A stretch of DNA of 64,000 nt from an uncultured Alistipes sp. (GTDB taxonomy: Bacteria; Bacteroidota; Bacteroidia; Bacteroidales; Rikenellaceae), in assembly GCF_949296715.1 (NCBI RefSeq), contig NZ_CASFQD010000059.1:1-64000 (forward strand), read 5' to 3'. Shown here piece by piece: positions 26,640 to 34,369 of the stretch. How positions within the stretch are numbered: the first letter of the stretch is position 1; each line of letters starts with the position of its first letter. A program made the translations under genes and the position numbers. The notes beneath the pieces were generated by a model. That model saw nothing but the letters and a program-made list of their open reading frames with translations, had not been told where the DNA came from and ran no database searches.

Positions 26640-26930
26640 GGACCTGCCGGGGACGGTGTTGTTGGGGAAGGTGCTGCCGGGGTGCCTGCCCGCCGGGACC
26701 GTGCCTGCCGGGAGTGCCTGCAAGGAAGAGTCCGCGGAAAAGCCTGCCGAGGGCATCTGCCGGGAAAACGTCTGCCGGAAGATATTTGTCCGGGTCCGTC
26801 GGAAAAATGCCTGTCGGGGGCATCTGCCGGGAAAAACGTCTGCCGGAAGATACTTGCCCGGGGACCGTCGGGAAAATGCCTGCCGGGAAAATGCCTGCCG
26901 GGGGAATGCCCGTCCGGGAAACGTTCGTCG
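26640..26930 (+). repeat. degenerate GC-rich tandem repeats in a 530-base non-coding gap
   Basis: Short units built on TGCCTGCCGGGAAAA recur across the stretch. Two longer copies of about 68 bases (from 26750 and 26818, both starting GGGCATCTGCCGGGAAAA) are nearly identical. An 8-G run is at 26616-26623 and a 9-C run at 26969-26977. The open frames here are unconserved and shadow the repeats. Together with the terminator, this accounts for the whole gap 26458-26988. Confidence 0.7.
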
Positions 26931-26988
26931 GCCAAACTCCGCAGCGTCCGGCGTCCGGTCTTTCGTCGCCCCCCCCCTCCTGGCTGCT

Positions 26989-28521
26989 TTACCTTGTGTT
27001 TGTCGCCTGCTCCCAGGCCGTCTGCTCGTAGTACTCCTGCAGCCGCAGCGCGGGTTTGCTGGTCGAGACGCCCGAATAACTGGTGATGGGGTTCAGCCGC
27101 CCGTTGTAGGCCGAGTAGAACGACGGGGTGTTGAGGCGGCACTCCGCGGGGAAGGCCTCGTCGAAGCGTGTGCCGAATTCCGAGAGCAGGGCCGCATCGG
27201 AGCACGACAGCGAGACGTAGTGGCCCAGGTCGTAGAAGATGTGCGACGAGAGCCCCTCGTAGCTCTGCAGCGTGTTGAGGTCGAAATTCTGCCGCGCGGC
27301 AGCGTAGAGACGCCGCACGACATCGTCCAGCCCCGGCCGGCCGTCGCGGCCGTCGAGTGCGGCGGTGACGCAGAGCGAGATGCAGCCCGACTGCTCGTTG
27401 TAGGGGACGCTCTGCCAGTCGTTCTGGTAGAAGTCCCAGAAGGCGCGGCACACCTGCGTGAGCCGGTCGCCGATGCGCTCCCCGGTGAAGAGGTATGGCA
27501 CGGTCCGGTCGTAGGGGAACCCGGCGGCCATGATCTCGCACGGCGAAGCAACGATGTAGTCGAAGCCGCCGCGCAGGTCGTAGAGCGTCTCGATGTTGGC
27601 CATGAAGCAGGCGTCGAAGATCAGGTAGTCGAACCGGTAGGGCAGCGCCTCGATCGCCGCGGCGAACTCCGCGATGTCGATCTCGTAGCCCGTGTCGCCG
27701 AACGAACGGGTCGGCTTCGCATCCGGAAGCGGCCGCCACAGGTTGTCGCTCACGGCCGCTGCGCCCGGCGCCGTGCCGTACTGCACACTCGCCGAGTAGA
27801 TCGAGCCTGCGGCCTTCGGGACCCAGGCCTTGCCGTGGCAGCCGATGATGAGCCCGTACTCCTCGGCCGGGGCGTATTCGGCCACGTCGGCGAACATCTC
27901 CGCCAGCGACTGCGGCGCCGCGGCCGAGAACGACGCATACTCCTTGAGGGTCTCGACGGTGCTGCCGCCCGAGGCGTAGTCGTAGCGGACCTCCTGCAGC
28001 AGGGCGGCGTCGTGCCCCTGCGGCTGGTAGCAGACGAGGATGCGGCTGTCGCCCGGCACCTGTGCCGTGACGGCCTTGCGGATGCCGTCGATGTTGGTCT
28101 TGTAGTAGGAGAGCAGCGAACGCCCCGGCATGTAGAGCAGCATCGTGCGGGGTGCCGTGGCGGGGCTCTGGCATACCTCGAGGGTGCGCTCCGCACCCGA
28201 ACTGCCCGTTCCCGTGCGGAAGGTCACCGTGCCGAGCGTGCGGCGCAGGTGCTCCCCGTTCTCCTGCGTGGCGGTCACCGTGACGACGGTCTCGCCCCGG
28301 CTGCCCGAGACGGGCGTGATGTCGAAGCCGCTGCCCGCGACGGTCAGCTCCCATGCTCCGTTGGCCGTTACGGTGACGGAGGCTTCGCTCCCGGCGGCCC
28401 CCTGAAGCACGACCTCTGCGGCCGAGAGTTCGAGCCGCGACGTCGGGGTCTTCTCCCTGCTGCAGGCGGCTGTCAGCAGCACCGCGCAGAGCAGCAGTGT
28501 ATGTCGGATCGGTCGGATCAT
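26989..28521 (-). CDS. clostripain-like (C11) cysteine peptidase lipoprotein with BACON domain
   Basis: A 510-residue predicted surface or periplasmic lipoprotein; the lipobox LLTAAC places the modified Cys at residue 20. Residues about 28-118 form a BACON-type beta domain (LELSAAEVVLQGAAGSEASVTVTANGAWELT), common in gut Bacteroidota and often linked to glycan or mucin contact. The peptidase part has the catalytic pair of the clostripain family: His229 in GCHGKAW and Cys305 in FDACFMANIE. Clostripains cleave after basic residues and may self-process; the substrate here is unknown. It lies 6 bases after the DUF4919-like gene, so they are co-transcribed. Confidence 0.87.
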   Translation of the reverse strand: MIRPIRHTLLLCAVLLTAACSREKTPTSRLELSAAEVVLQGAAGSEASVTVTANGAWELTVAGSGFDITPVSGSRGETVVTVTATQENGEHLRRTLGTVTFRTGTGSSGAERTLEVCQSPATAPRTMLLYMPGRSLLSYYKTNIDGIRKAVTAQVPGDSRILVCYQPQGHDAALLQEVRYDYASGGSTVETLKEYASFSAAAPQSLAEMFADVAEYAPAEEYGLIIGCHGKAWVPKAAGSIYSASVQYGTAPGAAAVSDNLWRPLPDAKPTRSFGDTGYEIDIAEFAAAIEALPYRFDYLIFDACFMANIETLYDLRGGFDYIVASPCEIMAAGFPYDRTVPYLFTGERIGDRLTQVCRAFWDFYQNDWQSVPYNEQSGCISLCVTAALDGRDGRPGLDDVVRRLYAAARQNFDLNTLQSYEGLSSHIFYDLGHYVSLSCSDAALLSEFGTRFDEAFPAECRLNTPSFYSAYNGRLNPITSYSGVSTSKPALRLQEYYEQTAWEQATNTR

Positions 28522-28527
28522 GGTCTT

Positions 28528-29328
28528 CTATTTATAGGTGCGGGGTTTGAGGTTGTTGAACTGCCACGTGCGGTCGCGCTTGTAGGTGTAGCCTTCGGGC
28601 TTGTTCCAGTAGATGCGGCTGAAGTCGAAGTAGAAGCCCTTGCGCTTTTTGCCGTCGACGACGTAGGGAACGGTCAGCGGCACGAACTCCACCGAGCGGC
28701 TGACGACGCGCGCCTTGTCGTAGGAGAGCCCGTCGGCCGTGAGCAGGTCGAGCGCATGGTCGAACATCAGGATGTGGCGCGGGGTCTTCTGCGTGAGGCC
28801 GTCGCCCGACTGGTTGATCGCCCGCAGCACGCCGTTCATGCGGTTGAAATAGGCGCGTTCCTCGTTCCTGTCGCCCAGCGCCCCGTAGGCGTAGGCCATC
28901 AGGTTGAGTATTTTCGGACTGAAAGGGTCGTGCTTGAGTGCCGCACGTCCCGTCTGGACGATCTCCTCCAGCCGCTCCACGGTGGGGTGGTCGGGATCGA
29001 GCCCCGAGGCGAGCAGCAGCAGCCGGTCCAGCTCGGGGTTCGTCTGCAGGGGCTTGTACTCCTCCTGATAGGCATAGCCGTAGTAGAGGTAGTGGTAATC
29101 CTCGTCCGTGAGGGTTTCGTCCCCGGCGTTGTAGCGCATCATGAGCGACGTGTAGTAGTAGGGCGACGAGGCGTCCATCGTCCGGTCGATGATGTCCTCC
29201 TCGTCGGGGACCTTGGCCGCGGCCGTGCGGGGCAGGGCCAGGAGCAGGGCCATCGTGACGAGCAGCATCGTCCGGACGGAGCGCCGCCGTGTGTGCCGGC
29301 AGTCGGCGTGGTGGGGGAATCGTATCAT
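28528..29328 (-). CDS. exported DUF4919-like protein
   Basis: A 266-residue secreted protein whose signal segment is RTMLLVTMALLLALPRTAAA. The mature part begins VPDEEDIIDRTMDASSPYYYTSLMMRYNAGDETLTDEDYHYLYYGYAYQ and is rich in aromatic residues and short helices. It matches my memory of DUF4919 proteins from Bacteroides. Function unknown. It is immediately upstream of the C11 peptidase and 25 bases downstream of dapA, so part of a mixed operon. The start at 29328 is chosen over the longer frame because it is close to the signal peptide; a start at the internal Met before LLVTM is also possible. Confidence 0.65.
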   Translation of the reverse strand: MIRFPHHADCRHTRRRSVRTMLLVTMALLLALPRTAAAKVPDEEDIIDRTMDASSPYYYTSLMMRYNAGDETLTDEDYHYLYYGYAYQEEYKPLQTNPELDRLLLLASGLDPDHPTVERLEEIVQTGRAALKHDPFSPKILNLMAYAYGALGDRNEERAYFNRMNGVLRAINQSGDGLTQKTPRHILMFDHALDLLTADGLSYDKARVVSRSVEFVPLTVPYVVDGKKRKGFYFDFSRIYWNKPEGYTYKRDRTWQFNNLKPRTYK

Positions 29329-29353
29329 GGTCTTTTTTTGCACGAACGTATTT

Positions 29354-30244
29354 TCAGCGCAAATCGTATTCGGCGATGAGCTTTTCGAACCGTGCACGCA
29401 GGGCTGCCGTGCCCGGCACGAGCGGCAGGCGCATCGTGTCGCCGATGAGCCCCATGACCGAAAGAGCGCACTTCACGCCGACGGGATTGCCCTCGGCGAA
29501 GAGCGCTTCGACAGCCTCCTTCAGCGAGCGGTACTCTTCGTCGGCGCGGTCGAACTCCCCCTTTTTCGCGAGGTTCACGCACTGCATGAACCTCCGCGGG
29601 AAGGCGTTGGCCGCCACGGAGATCACGCCGTCGCCGCCGCGCCGCATCAGCGGAATGGTCATGGCATCGTCGCCCGAGAGGACGAGGAACCCTTCGGGAC
29701 GGTTGTCCAGGATGCGCTGCATCTGTTCGATGTCGCCCGACGCCTCCTTGATGCCGATGACGTTCGGCACCTCGCGCGCCAGGCGCAGCGTCGTCTCGGC
29801 CGTCATGTTGACGCCCGAGCGGCCCGGGATATTGTAGAGGATCACCGGCAGGGGCGAGTGCTCCGAGACGGTGCGGAAATGCTGGTAGAGTCCCTCCTGC
29901 GACGGTTTGTTGTAGTAGGGCGTGACGCTCAGGATGGCGTCGGCGCCCCGCAGGTCGAATTCGCGCAGCTGGTCCAGCACCTCCGAGGTGGAGTTGCCGC
30001 CGCAGCCCATCACCAGAGGCACGCGCCCGGCGATCTGGTTGGTGATGAACATGGCGATAACGGCGCGCTCGGGCATGTAGAGCGTCGGGGTCTCGGCCGT
30101 GGTGCCCAGGGCGACGATGTAGTCCACACCGCCGTCGATGACGTAGTCGATCATGCGGGCCAGTGCCTTGTAGTCGACCCGGCCGTCGGGTGTGAAGGGG
30201 GTAATCATGGCGGCGCCTGCGCCTGCGAGTTTGGATTGCAGCAT
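29354..30244 (-). CDS. dapA: 4-hydroxy-tetrahydrodipicolinate synthase
   Basis: Condenses pyruvate with aspartate semialdehyde, the first committed step to lysine and diaminopimelate. It has 296 residues with the TIM-barrel motifs ALGTTAETPTL, Tyr137 in LYNIPGRSGVNM, Arg142, and the Schiff-base Lys166 in IGIKEASGD. All active-site residues are in place. It has a TATTTTTG box upstream and lies 125 bases after ligA on the minus strand. Confidence 0.95.
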   Translation of the reverse strand: MLQSKLAGAGAAMITPFTPDGRVDYKALARMIDYVIDGGVDYIVALGTTAETPTLYMPERAVIAMFITNQIAGRVPLVMGCGGNSTSEVLDQLREFDLRGADAILSVTPYYNKPSQEGLYQHFRTVSEHSPLPVILYNIPGRSGVNMTAETTLRLAREVPNVIGIKEASGDIEQMQRILDNRPEGFLVLSGDDAMTIPLMRRGGDGVISVAANAFPRRFMQCVNLAKKGEFDRADEEYRSLKEAVEALFAEGNPVGVKCALSVMGLIGDTMRLPLVPGTAALRARFEKLIAEYDLR

Positions 30245-30282
30245 ATATGTCGTTGTTTGTTTATATTATATGTATCCGTATG

Positions 30283-30290
30283 CAAAAATA
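30283..30290 (-). promoter_or_regulatory. dapA -7 box
   Basis: TATTTTTG on the minus strand, 38 bases before the dapA ATG. The -33 region is not clear. Confidence 0.45.
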
Positions 30291-30369
30291 GCAAAAACTT
30301 TGCAGGATCGGGCCCGAACCGCAAAAAAGCGGCTCCGGATCGTGCGAACCCGGCAGCGGGACCGGCCTG

Positions 30370-32547
30370 TCAGAAGAGGCTTCCCTGTGTGGCGCCGCCG
30401 TCACGACCCTGCGTCTGCTCCGCGGCGGCGGATGCGGTGTCCGGCGTGCCGTTGTCGTGTTCCTGCGTCTGCTCCGCGGCGGCGGATGCGGTGCCCGGTG
30501 TGTCGCCGTCCGGCGTGGGCAGCTCGTCGCGGACGGGCTGCCGGCCGGCGGTGTCCTCGCCGATCATCTCCATGAACTCCTCCTCGGAGAGGATGCGGAT
30601 GCCCAGCTTTTCGGCCTTCTTCAGCTTCGCGGGGCCCATGTTCTCGCCCGCCAGCAGGTAGTCGGCATTGCCCGAGACGGCGGCGAGGTTGCGCCCTCCG
30701 TGCAGTTCGATCAGCTCCTTCAGCTCGTCGCGGCTGTGGGCGGTGAACTTCCCGGAGATGACGATCGACTTGCCGGCGAGCGAGTCCGAGGCCCGCTGCC
30801 GTTCGGCCGATTCGAACTGCACGCCTGCGGCCCGCAGCCGTTCGATGATGCGCAGGTTGCGCTCGTCGGCGAAGTAGTCGAGGATCGCGTCGGCGATCTT
30901 CCCGCCGACCTCGTCGGCCTGGGTCAGCTCCTCGTGCGTGGCCTGCATCACGGCCTCCAGCGAACGGAAGTGCTCGGCCAGGTATTTGGCCGTCGTTTCG
31001 CCCACGAAGCGGATGCCCAGGGCGAAGAGCACGCGGTGGAACGGCACCTGGGTCGAGCGGCGGATCGACGCGATGATGTTCTCGGCCGACTTCTCGCCCA
31101 GGCGCGGCAGCGGCGCCAGCTGCTCGGCCCTGAGGTCGTAGAGGTCGGCGGCGTCGTGCAGCAGGCGGTTGTCGTAGAGCAGTTCGACGGTCTCCTCGCC
31201 CAGCGACTCGATGTCCATCGCCTTGCGGCGGATGAAGTGCAGGATGCGCCCGAGAATCTGCGGGCGGCAGCCGCTCTGGTTCGGGCAGTAGTGCTTGGCC
31301 TCGCCCTCGTAGCGCACCAGCGGCGTGCCGCACTCGGGGCAGCGGGTGATGTAGCGGAACGGCACGCTGTCGGCCGGACGCTCCGAGAGCTCCACGCCCG
31401 TGATCTTGGGGATGATTTCGCCGCCCTTTTCGACGTAGACCATGTCGCCCGGGCGGATGTCCAGCAGGGCCATTTGCTCGGCGTTGTGGAGCGTGGCGCG
31501 CCGCACGGTGGTGCCGGCCAGCAGCACCGGCGCAAGGTTCGCCACGGGGGTGATCGCTCCGGTGCGCCCGACCTGGAAGGAGATGCTCTCGAGGCGCGTG
31601 AGCGCCTGCTCGGCCTTGAACTTGTAGGCTACGGCCCAGCGCGGCGCCTTGGCCGTGAAGCCGATGCGGCGGCGCACGGCGAAGTCGTTGACCTTGATGA
31701 CCACGCCGTCGGTCGGGAAGGGCAGCTCGCGGCGCGCCGTGTCCCAGTAGGCGATGAAGTCGTCGATCTCGGCGCGCGTGTGGCAGATGCGCATCTTGCC
31801 GGAAACCTTGAATCCCCACGTGCGGGCCTTCGCGAGGCTCTCCCAGTGGGTCGTGAAGGGCAGGTCGTCGCCCGCCAGCTGGTAGAGCGTGCAGTCCAGC
31901 CCGCGGCGCGCCACGACCGCCGAGGCCTGCTGCTTGAGCGTGCCTGCCGCGGCGTTGCGCGGGTTGGCCAGCAGCGGCTCGCCCGCGGCCTCGCGCTCGG
32001 CGTTGAGGCGGTCGAACGAGGCGTAGGGCATGAGTATCTCGCCCCGGATTTCGAAGTAGTCGGGCCAGTCGTCGCCGTGCAGCACGAGCGGGACGCTGCG
32101 CACCGTGCGGACGTTGGCCGTCACGTCGTCGCCCGCCGTGCCGTCGCCGCGCGTCACGGCGCGCAGCAGCCGTCCGTGTTCGTAGGTGAGCGAGATGGCC
32201 GTGCCGTCGAACTTCAGCTCGCAGACGAACTCCGTGGGACCGGCTTCGCGCTCGATGCGGTCGATGAACTCGTGCAGCTCGTCGAGCGAGTAGGTGTTTC
32301 CGAGCGAGAGCATCGGGAAGCGGTGGCGCACCGTGCGGAACTCCGACGTGAGGTCGCTGCCCACGCGCTGCGTGGGCGAATTGGGGTCGGCGCATTCGGG
32401 GTGGGCCAGTTCGAGCTCCTGCAGTTCGCGCATCATCGCGTCGAACTCGAAGTCGGAGATCTCGGGCGCGTTCTCGACGTAGTATTTGTGGTTGTGGTAT
32501 TCGAGCTGGCGGCGCAGCTCCTCGATCCGTTGCTGGTACATGGTCAT
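30370..32547 (-). CDS. ligA: NAD-dependent DNA ligase
   Basis: Seals nicks in DNA using NAD+. It has 725 residues from MTMYQQRIEEL (a start two codons later is equally possible). The Ia domain is HNHKYYVENAPEISDFEFD, the adenylated Lys112 is in ELKFDG, the OB-fold and Zn finger are CPECG...HYCPNQSGC, and HhH repeats and a C-terminal BRCT domain (SLAGKSIVISGKFT to LGIRILSEEEFMEMIG) follow. After the BRCT domain comes an unusual tail of about 60 residues with an 18-residue unit (core TASAAAEQTQ) present twice, ending in TQGSLF. That ending resembles a sliding-clamp binding peptide. Confidence 0.95.
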   Translation of the reverse strand: MTMYQQRIEELRRQLEYHNHKYYVENAPEISDFEFDAMMRELQELELAHPECADPNSPTQRVGSDLTSEFRTVRHRFPMLSLGNTYSLDELHEFIDRIEREAGPTEFVCELKFDGTAISLTYEHGRLLRAVTRGDGTAGDDVTANVRTVRSVPLVLHGDDWPDYFEIRGEILMPYASFDRLNAEREAAGEPLLANPRNAAAGTLKQQASAVVARRGLDCTLYQLAGDDLPFTTHWESLAKARTWGFKVSGKMRICHTRAEIDDFIAYWDTARRELPFPTDGVVIKVNDFAVRRRIGFTAKAPRWAVAYKFKAEQALTRLESISFQVGRTGAITPVANLAPVLLAGTTVRRATLHNAEQMALLDIRPGDMVYVEKGGEIIPKITGVELSERPADSVPFRYITRCPECGTPLVRYEGEAKHYCPNQSGCRPQILGRILHFIRRKAMDIESLGEETVELLYDNRLLHDAADLYDLRAEQLAPLPRLGEKSAENIIASIRRSTQVPFHRVLFALGIRFVGETTAKYLAEHFRSLEAVMQATHEELTQADEVGGKIADAILDYFADERNLRIIERLRAAGVQFESAERQRASDSLAGKSIVISGKFTAHSRDELKELIELHGGRNLAAVSGNADYLLAGENMGPAKLKKAEKLGIRILSEEEFMEMIGEDTAGRQPVRDELPTPDGDTPGTASAAAEQTQEHDNGTPDTASAAAEQTQGRDGGATQGSLF
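30408..30515 (-). repeat. 54-bp duplication inside the ligA tail
   Basis: Two consecutive copies of a 54-base unit (18 codons) start at 30408 and 30462. The first about 30 bases are identical and the rest has drifted. The frame is kept, so the ligase tail carries two versions of the peptide. Confidence 0.75.
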
Positions 32548-32746
32548 ATACAGTGGCTTGGCATCCCTCTTCCGGTACGCCGGGCTTCCGGAATTGCCCG
32601 TGCGGCGCATGCTGCGGAGCCGTGTCCCGGCCCGGAAAACGGGTGCATACGTTGTGTAAAGGTACATATTTTATGCGGAACGGCGGTGCAAAACAAAAAA
32701 AATGCAAAAAAAAATTGGAGATGTGGTGCGGTATGCAAATTTTATT

Positions 32747-32754
32747 TATACTTG
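32747..32754 (+). promoter_or_regulatory. possible -7 box for the 113-residue protein gene
   Basis: TATACTTG lies 22 bases before the ATG at 32777. It is one base off the usual TAnnTTTG. The surrounding 32690-32770 stretch is A/T-rich. Confidence 0.4.
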
Positions 32755-32776
32755 CAGAAAATTTCGAAGCACTACT

Positions 32777-33118
32777 ATGGCTAAACAGAATACGACGAAG
32801 AAACATATCGTAACGAGCTTCCATAATCTGACGCCTGACCTGCAGGAAGCGGTCCGGGCCCTGTATCCGTTGGGATTCACCGATGCGATGATGCGCATCG
32901 ACAAACCCAACGGCGATTTTTTCTATGCCGTGCCGTTCGACACGGACGAGGTGGCCTACCTGGTGAAGATCGACGTGAAGATCGACGACAACGCCCAGGA
33001 CGACGATACGCCCGATTACTACGACGACGAGATCAAGGGGGCCGACGAGCTGCAGGGCGCCGATGACGACGCTTCGGGCGACGCGATGGAGCCCACCGAC
33101 GACGACGTCGACATCTGA
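32777..33118 (+). CDS. small acidic conserved protein of unknown function
   Basis: A 113-residue cytoplasmic protein. The first 75 residues are mixed (HIVTSFHNLTPDLQEAVRALYPLGFTDAMMRIDKPNGDFFYAVPFDTDEVAYLVKIDVKID). The last 40 are extremely acidic, dominated by Asp and Glu. I do not recognise a named family, though short proteins of this style occur in Bacteroidota. The stop overlaps the next start in TGATG, so translation of the lipoprotein gene that follows is coupled to it. Confidence 0.7.
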   Translation: MAKQNTTKKHIVTSFHNLTPDLQEAVRALYPLGFTDAMMRIDKPNGDFFYAVPFDTDEVAYLVKIDVKIDDNAQDDDTPDYYDDEIKGADELQGADDDASGDAMEPTDDDVDI

Positions 33119-33771
33119 TGCCGCCCATGCCCGGCCGACCCCGCATCTTCCGGTTCGGCGCGCTCCGCATGGCGCCGTGGCTGCTGTCGGCCGCGGTTCT
33201 TGCGGCCTGCGGCCTGGTCGACGACAGCCGCGAGGAGCAGAGCAGATACCAGTACATTGTCTTTTCCGACAAGGCTTTCGAGAGTTACTGCCTCGAGACG
33301 TGGGATTTGAACGGCGACGGCCGCATCTCGCGCTACGAGGCGCAGCGCGTGCGCCGCATCGACTGCCCGGACCGCGGCATCGCGTCGCTCTTCGAGATCG
33401 GGGAGTTCGGGAACCTCGAACGTCTCGACTGTTCGCGCAACGCCATCGCCACGCTCGACGTCTCGCCGCTCGCGCGGCTCGAGGAGCTCGACTGCTCGCA
33501 GAACCGCCTTACGTCGCTCGATTTGGGCAGCCTGCGCGGACTCGTGCGGCTCGACTGTGCCGGCAACCGGCTTGCGTCGCTCGATCCTGGGAGCTGCACT
33601 TCGCTGGCGGAGTTCGACGGCCGCGACAACCGCTATCCGACACTCGACGTGAGCGGCTGCTCGTCGTCGCTTGCGGCCGACCTGACCCAAAATCCGCAGC
33701 TTACGCTCGTCTACGCCCGCCCGGGGCAAAGCGTCCGCGCCGAGGGCGCGACCGAGGTGGTTTACCGCTGA
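33118..33771 (+). CDS. leucine-rich-repeat lipoprotein with an EF-hand-like loop
   Basis: A 217-residue predicted lipoprotein; the lipobox VLAACG puts the modified Cys near residue 31. A stretch DLNGDGRISRYE (about residues 63-74) has the spacing of an EF-hand calcium loop. It is followed by four or five short LRR units of the Bacteroidota type (LERLDCSRN, LEELDCSQNRLTSLDL, LVRLDCAGNRLASLD, SLAEFDGRDNRYPTLDVSGC). Such proteins usually sit at the cell surface and bind partners; no enzyme motif is visible. It starts inside the stop of the acidic protein gene and ends just before the 46-bp array. Confidence 0.78.
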   Translation: MPPMPGRPRIFRFGALRMAPWLLSAAVLAACGLVDDSREEQSRYQYIVFSDKAFESYCLETWDLNGDGRISRYEAQRVRRIDCPDRGIASLFEIGEFGNLERLDCSRNAIATLDVSPLARLEELDCSQNRLTSLDLGSLRGLVRLDCAGNRLASLDPGSCTSLAEFDGRDNRYPTLDVSGCSSSLAADLTQNPQLTLVYARPGQSVRAEGATEVVYR

Positions 33772-33796
33772 TCCCTTCCGCCGCGAAGTTCCGGCC

Positions 33797-34210
33797 GGTC
33801 CGTTTCTGTCGGGCCGGTTTCGTTTTTTTTGCCGCCCGGGATGCCGCCGTTTCTGTCGGGCGGTTCCGTTTTTTGCCGCCCGGGATGCTGCCGTTTCTGT
33901 CGGGCGGTTCCGTTTTTGCCGCCCGGGTGCCGCCGTTTTCGTCGGCCCGGTCTTGTTTTTTGCCGCCCGGGATGCTGCCGTTTCTGTCGGGCCGGTTTCG
34001 TTTTTTTGCCGTCCGGGATGTCGCCGTTTCTGTCGGGCCTGCTCCGTTTTTTTGCCGCCCGGGATGCCGCCGTTTCTGTCGGGCCTGCTCCGTTTTTTTG
34101 CCGCCCGGGATGCCGCCGTTTCTGTCGGGCCGGCTCCGTTTTTTTTCGCCCGGGATGCCGCCGTTTCTGTCGGGCCGGCTTCGTTTTTTTGCCGCCCGGG
34201 ATGCCGACGG
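33797..34210 (+). repeat. tandem array of about eight 43-47 bp units, each with a hairpin and a T-run
   Basis: Eight full copies (33831-33874, 33875-33917, 33918-33961, 33962-34007, 34008-34053, 34054-34099, 34100-34146, 34147-34190) with partial copies at both ends. The unit starts GCCGCCCGGGATGCCGCCG and ends in five to eight T. CCGCCCG near the start can pair with CGGGCGG (copies 1-2) or with CGGGCCGG through one bulged base (other copies), giving a terminator-like stem and U-run in each unit. Lengths are not multiples of three and vary, so it is not coding. It fills most of the 598-base gap before purA; 34211-34293 holds nothing I recognise. Confidence 0.85.
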
Positions 34211-34293
34211 CGCATTCCCGCCGTCCGGCGAAGGATGTTGCGTCGCCGGGAGTGTTCATTTTCGATTCTTTGTTGAAAAGTCCCCGGGGCGAA

Positions 34294-34326
34294 TTTGGGG
34301 ATTACGCCAAATTTTTTGTACCTTTG
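34294..34326 (+). promoter_or_regulatory. purA promoter
   Basis: TTTG at 34294-34297, 21 bases, TACCTTTG at 34319-34326; the purA ATG follows 43 bases later. Confidence 0.65.
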
Positions 34327-34369
34327 GATGCAAAAAATGTCTTTTGCAGCATTAAACAAACCGGATACA

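Noticed and set aside
26969..26977. 9-C and 8-C tracts at 26969, 57357, 60558 and 60612 as phase-variation switches
   Set aside because: They lie behind gene ends or well upstream of promoter boxes, not in a coding frame or promoter spacer; only the tract at 43920 is placed to change expression.
26602..29379. 925-codon + strand frame opposite the C11 peptidase and DUF4919-like genes
   Set aside because: It begins in the repeat-rich gap and runs antisense to two genes with signal peptides and catalytic motifs.
33797..34210. CRISPR array
   Set aside because: Units follow each other directly with no unique spacers, and no cas gene is nearby.
33762..34259. Repeat-rich open frames on both strands over the 46-bp array (for example PGRQK units on the minus strand)
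   Set aside because: Unit length varies from 43 to 47 and is not a multiple of three, so the frame shifts from unit to unit; the frames stay open only because the unit has no stop codon.
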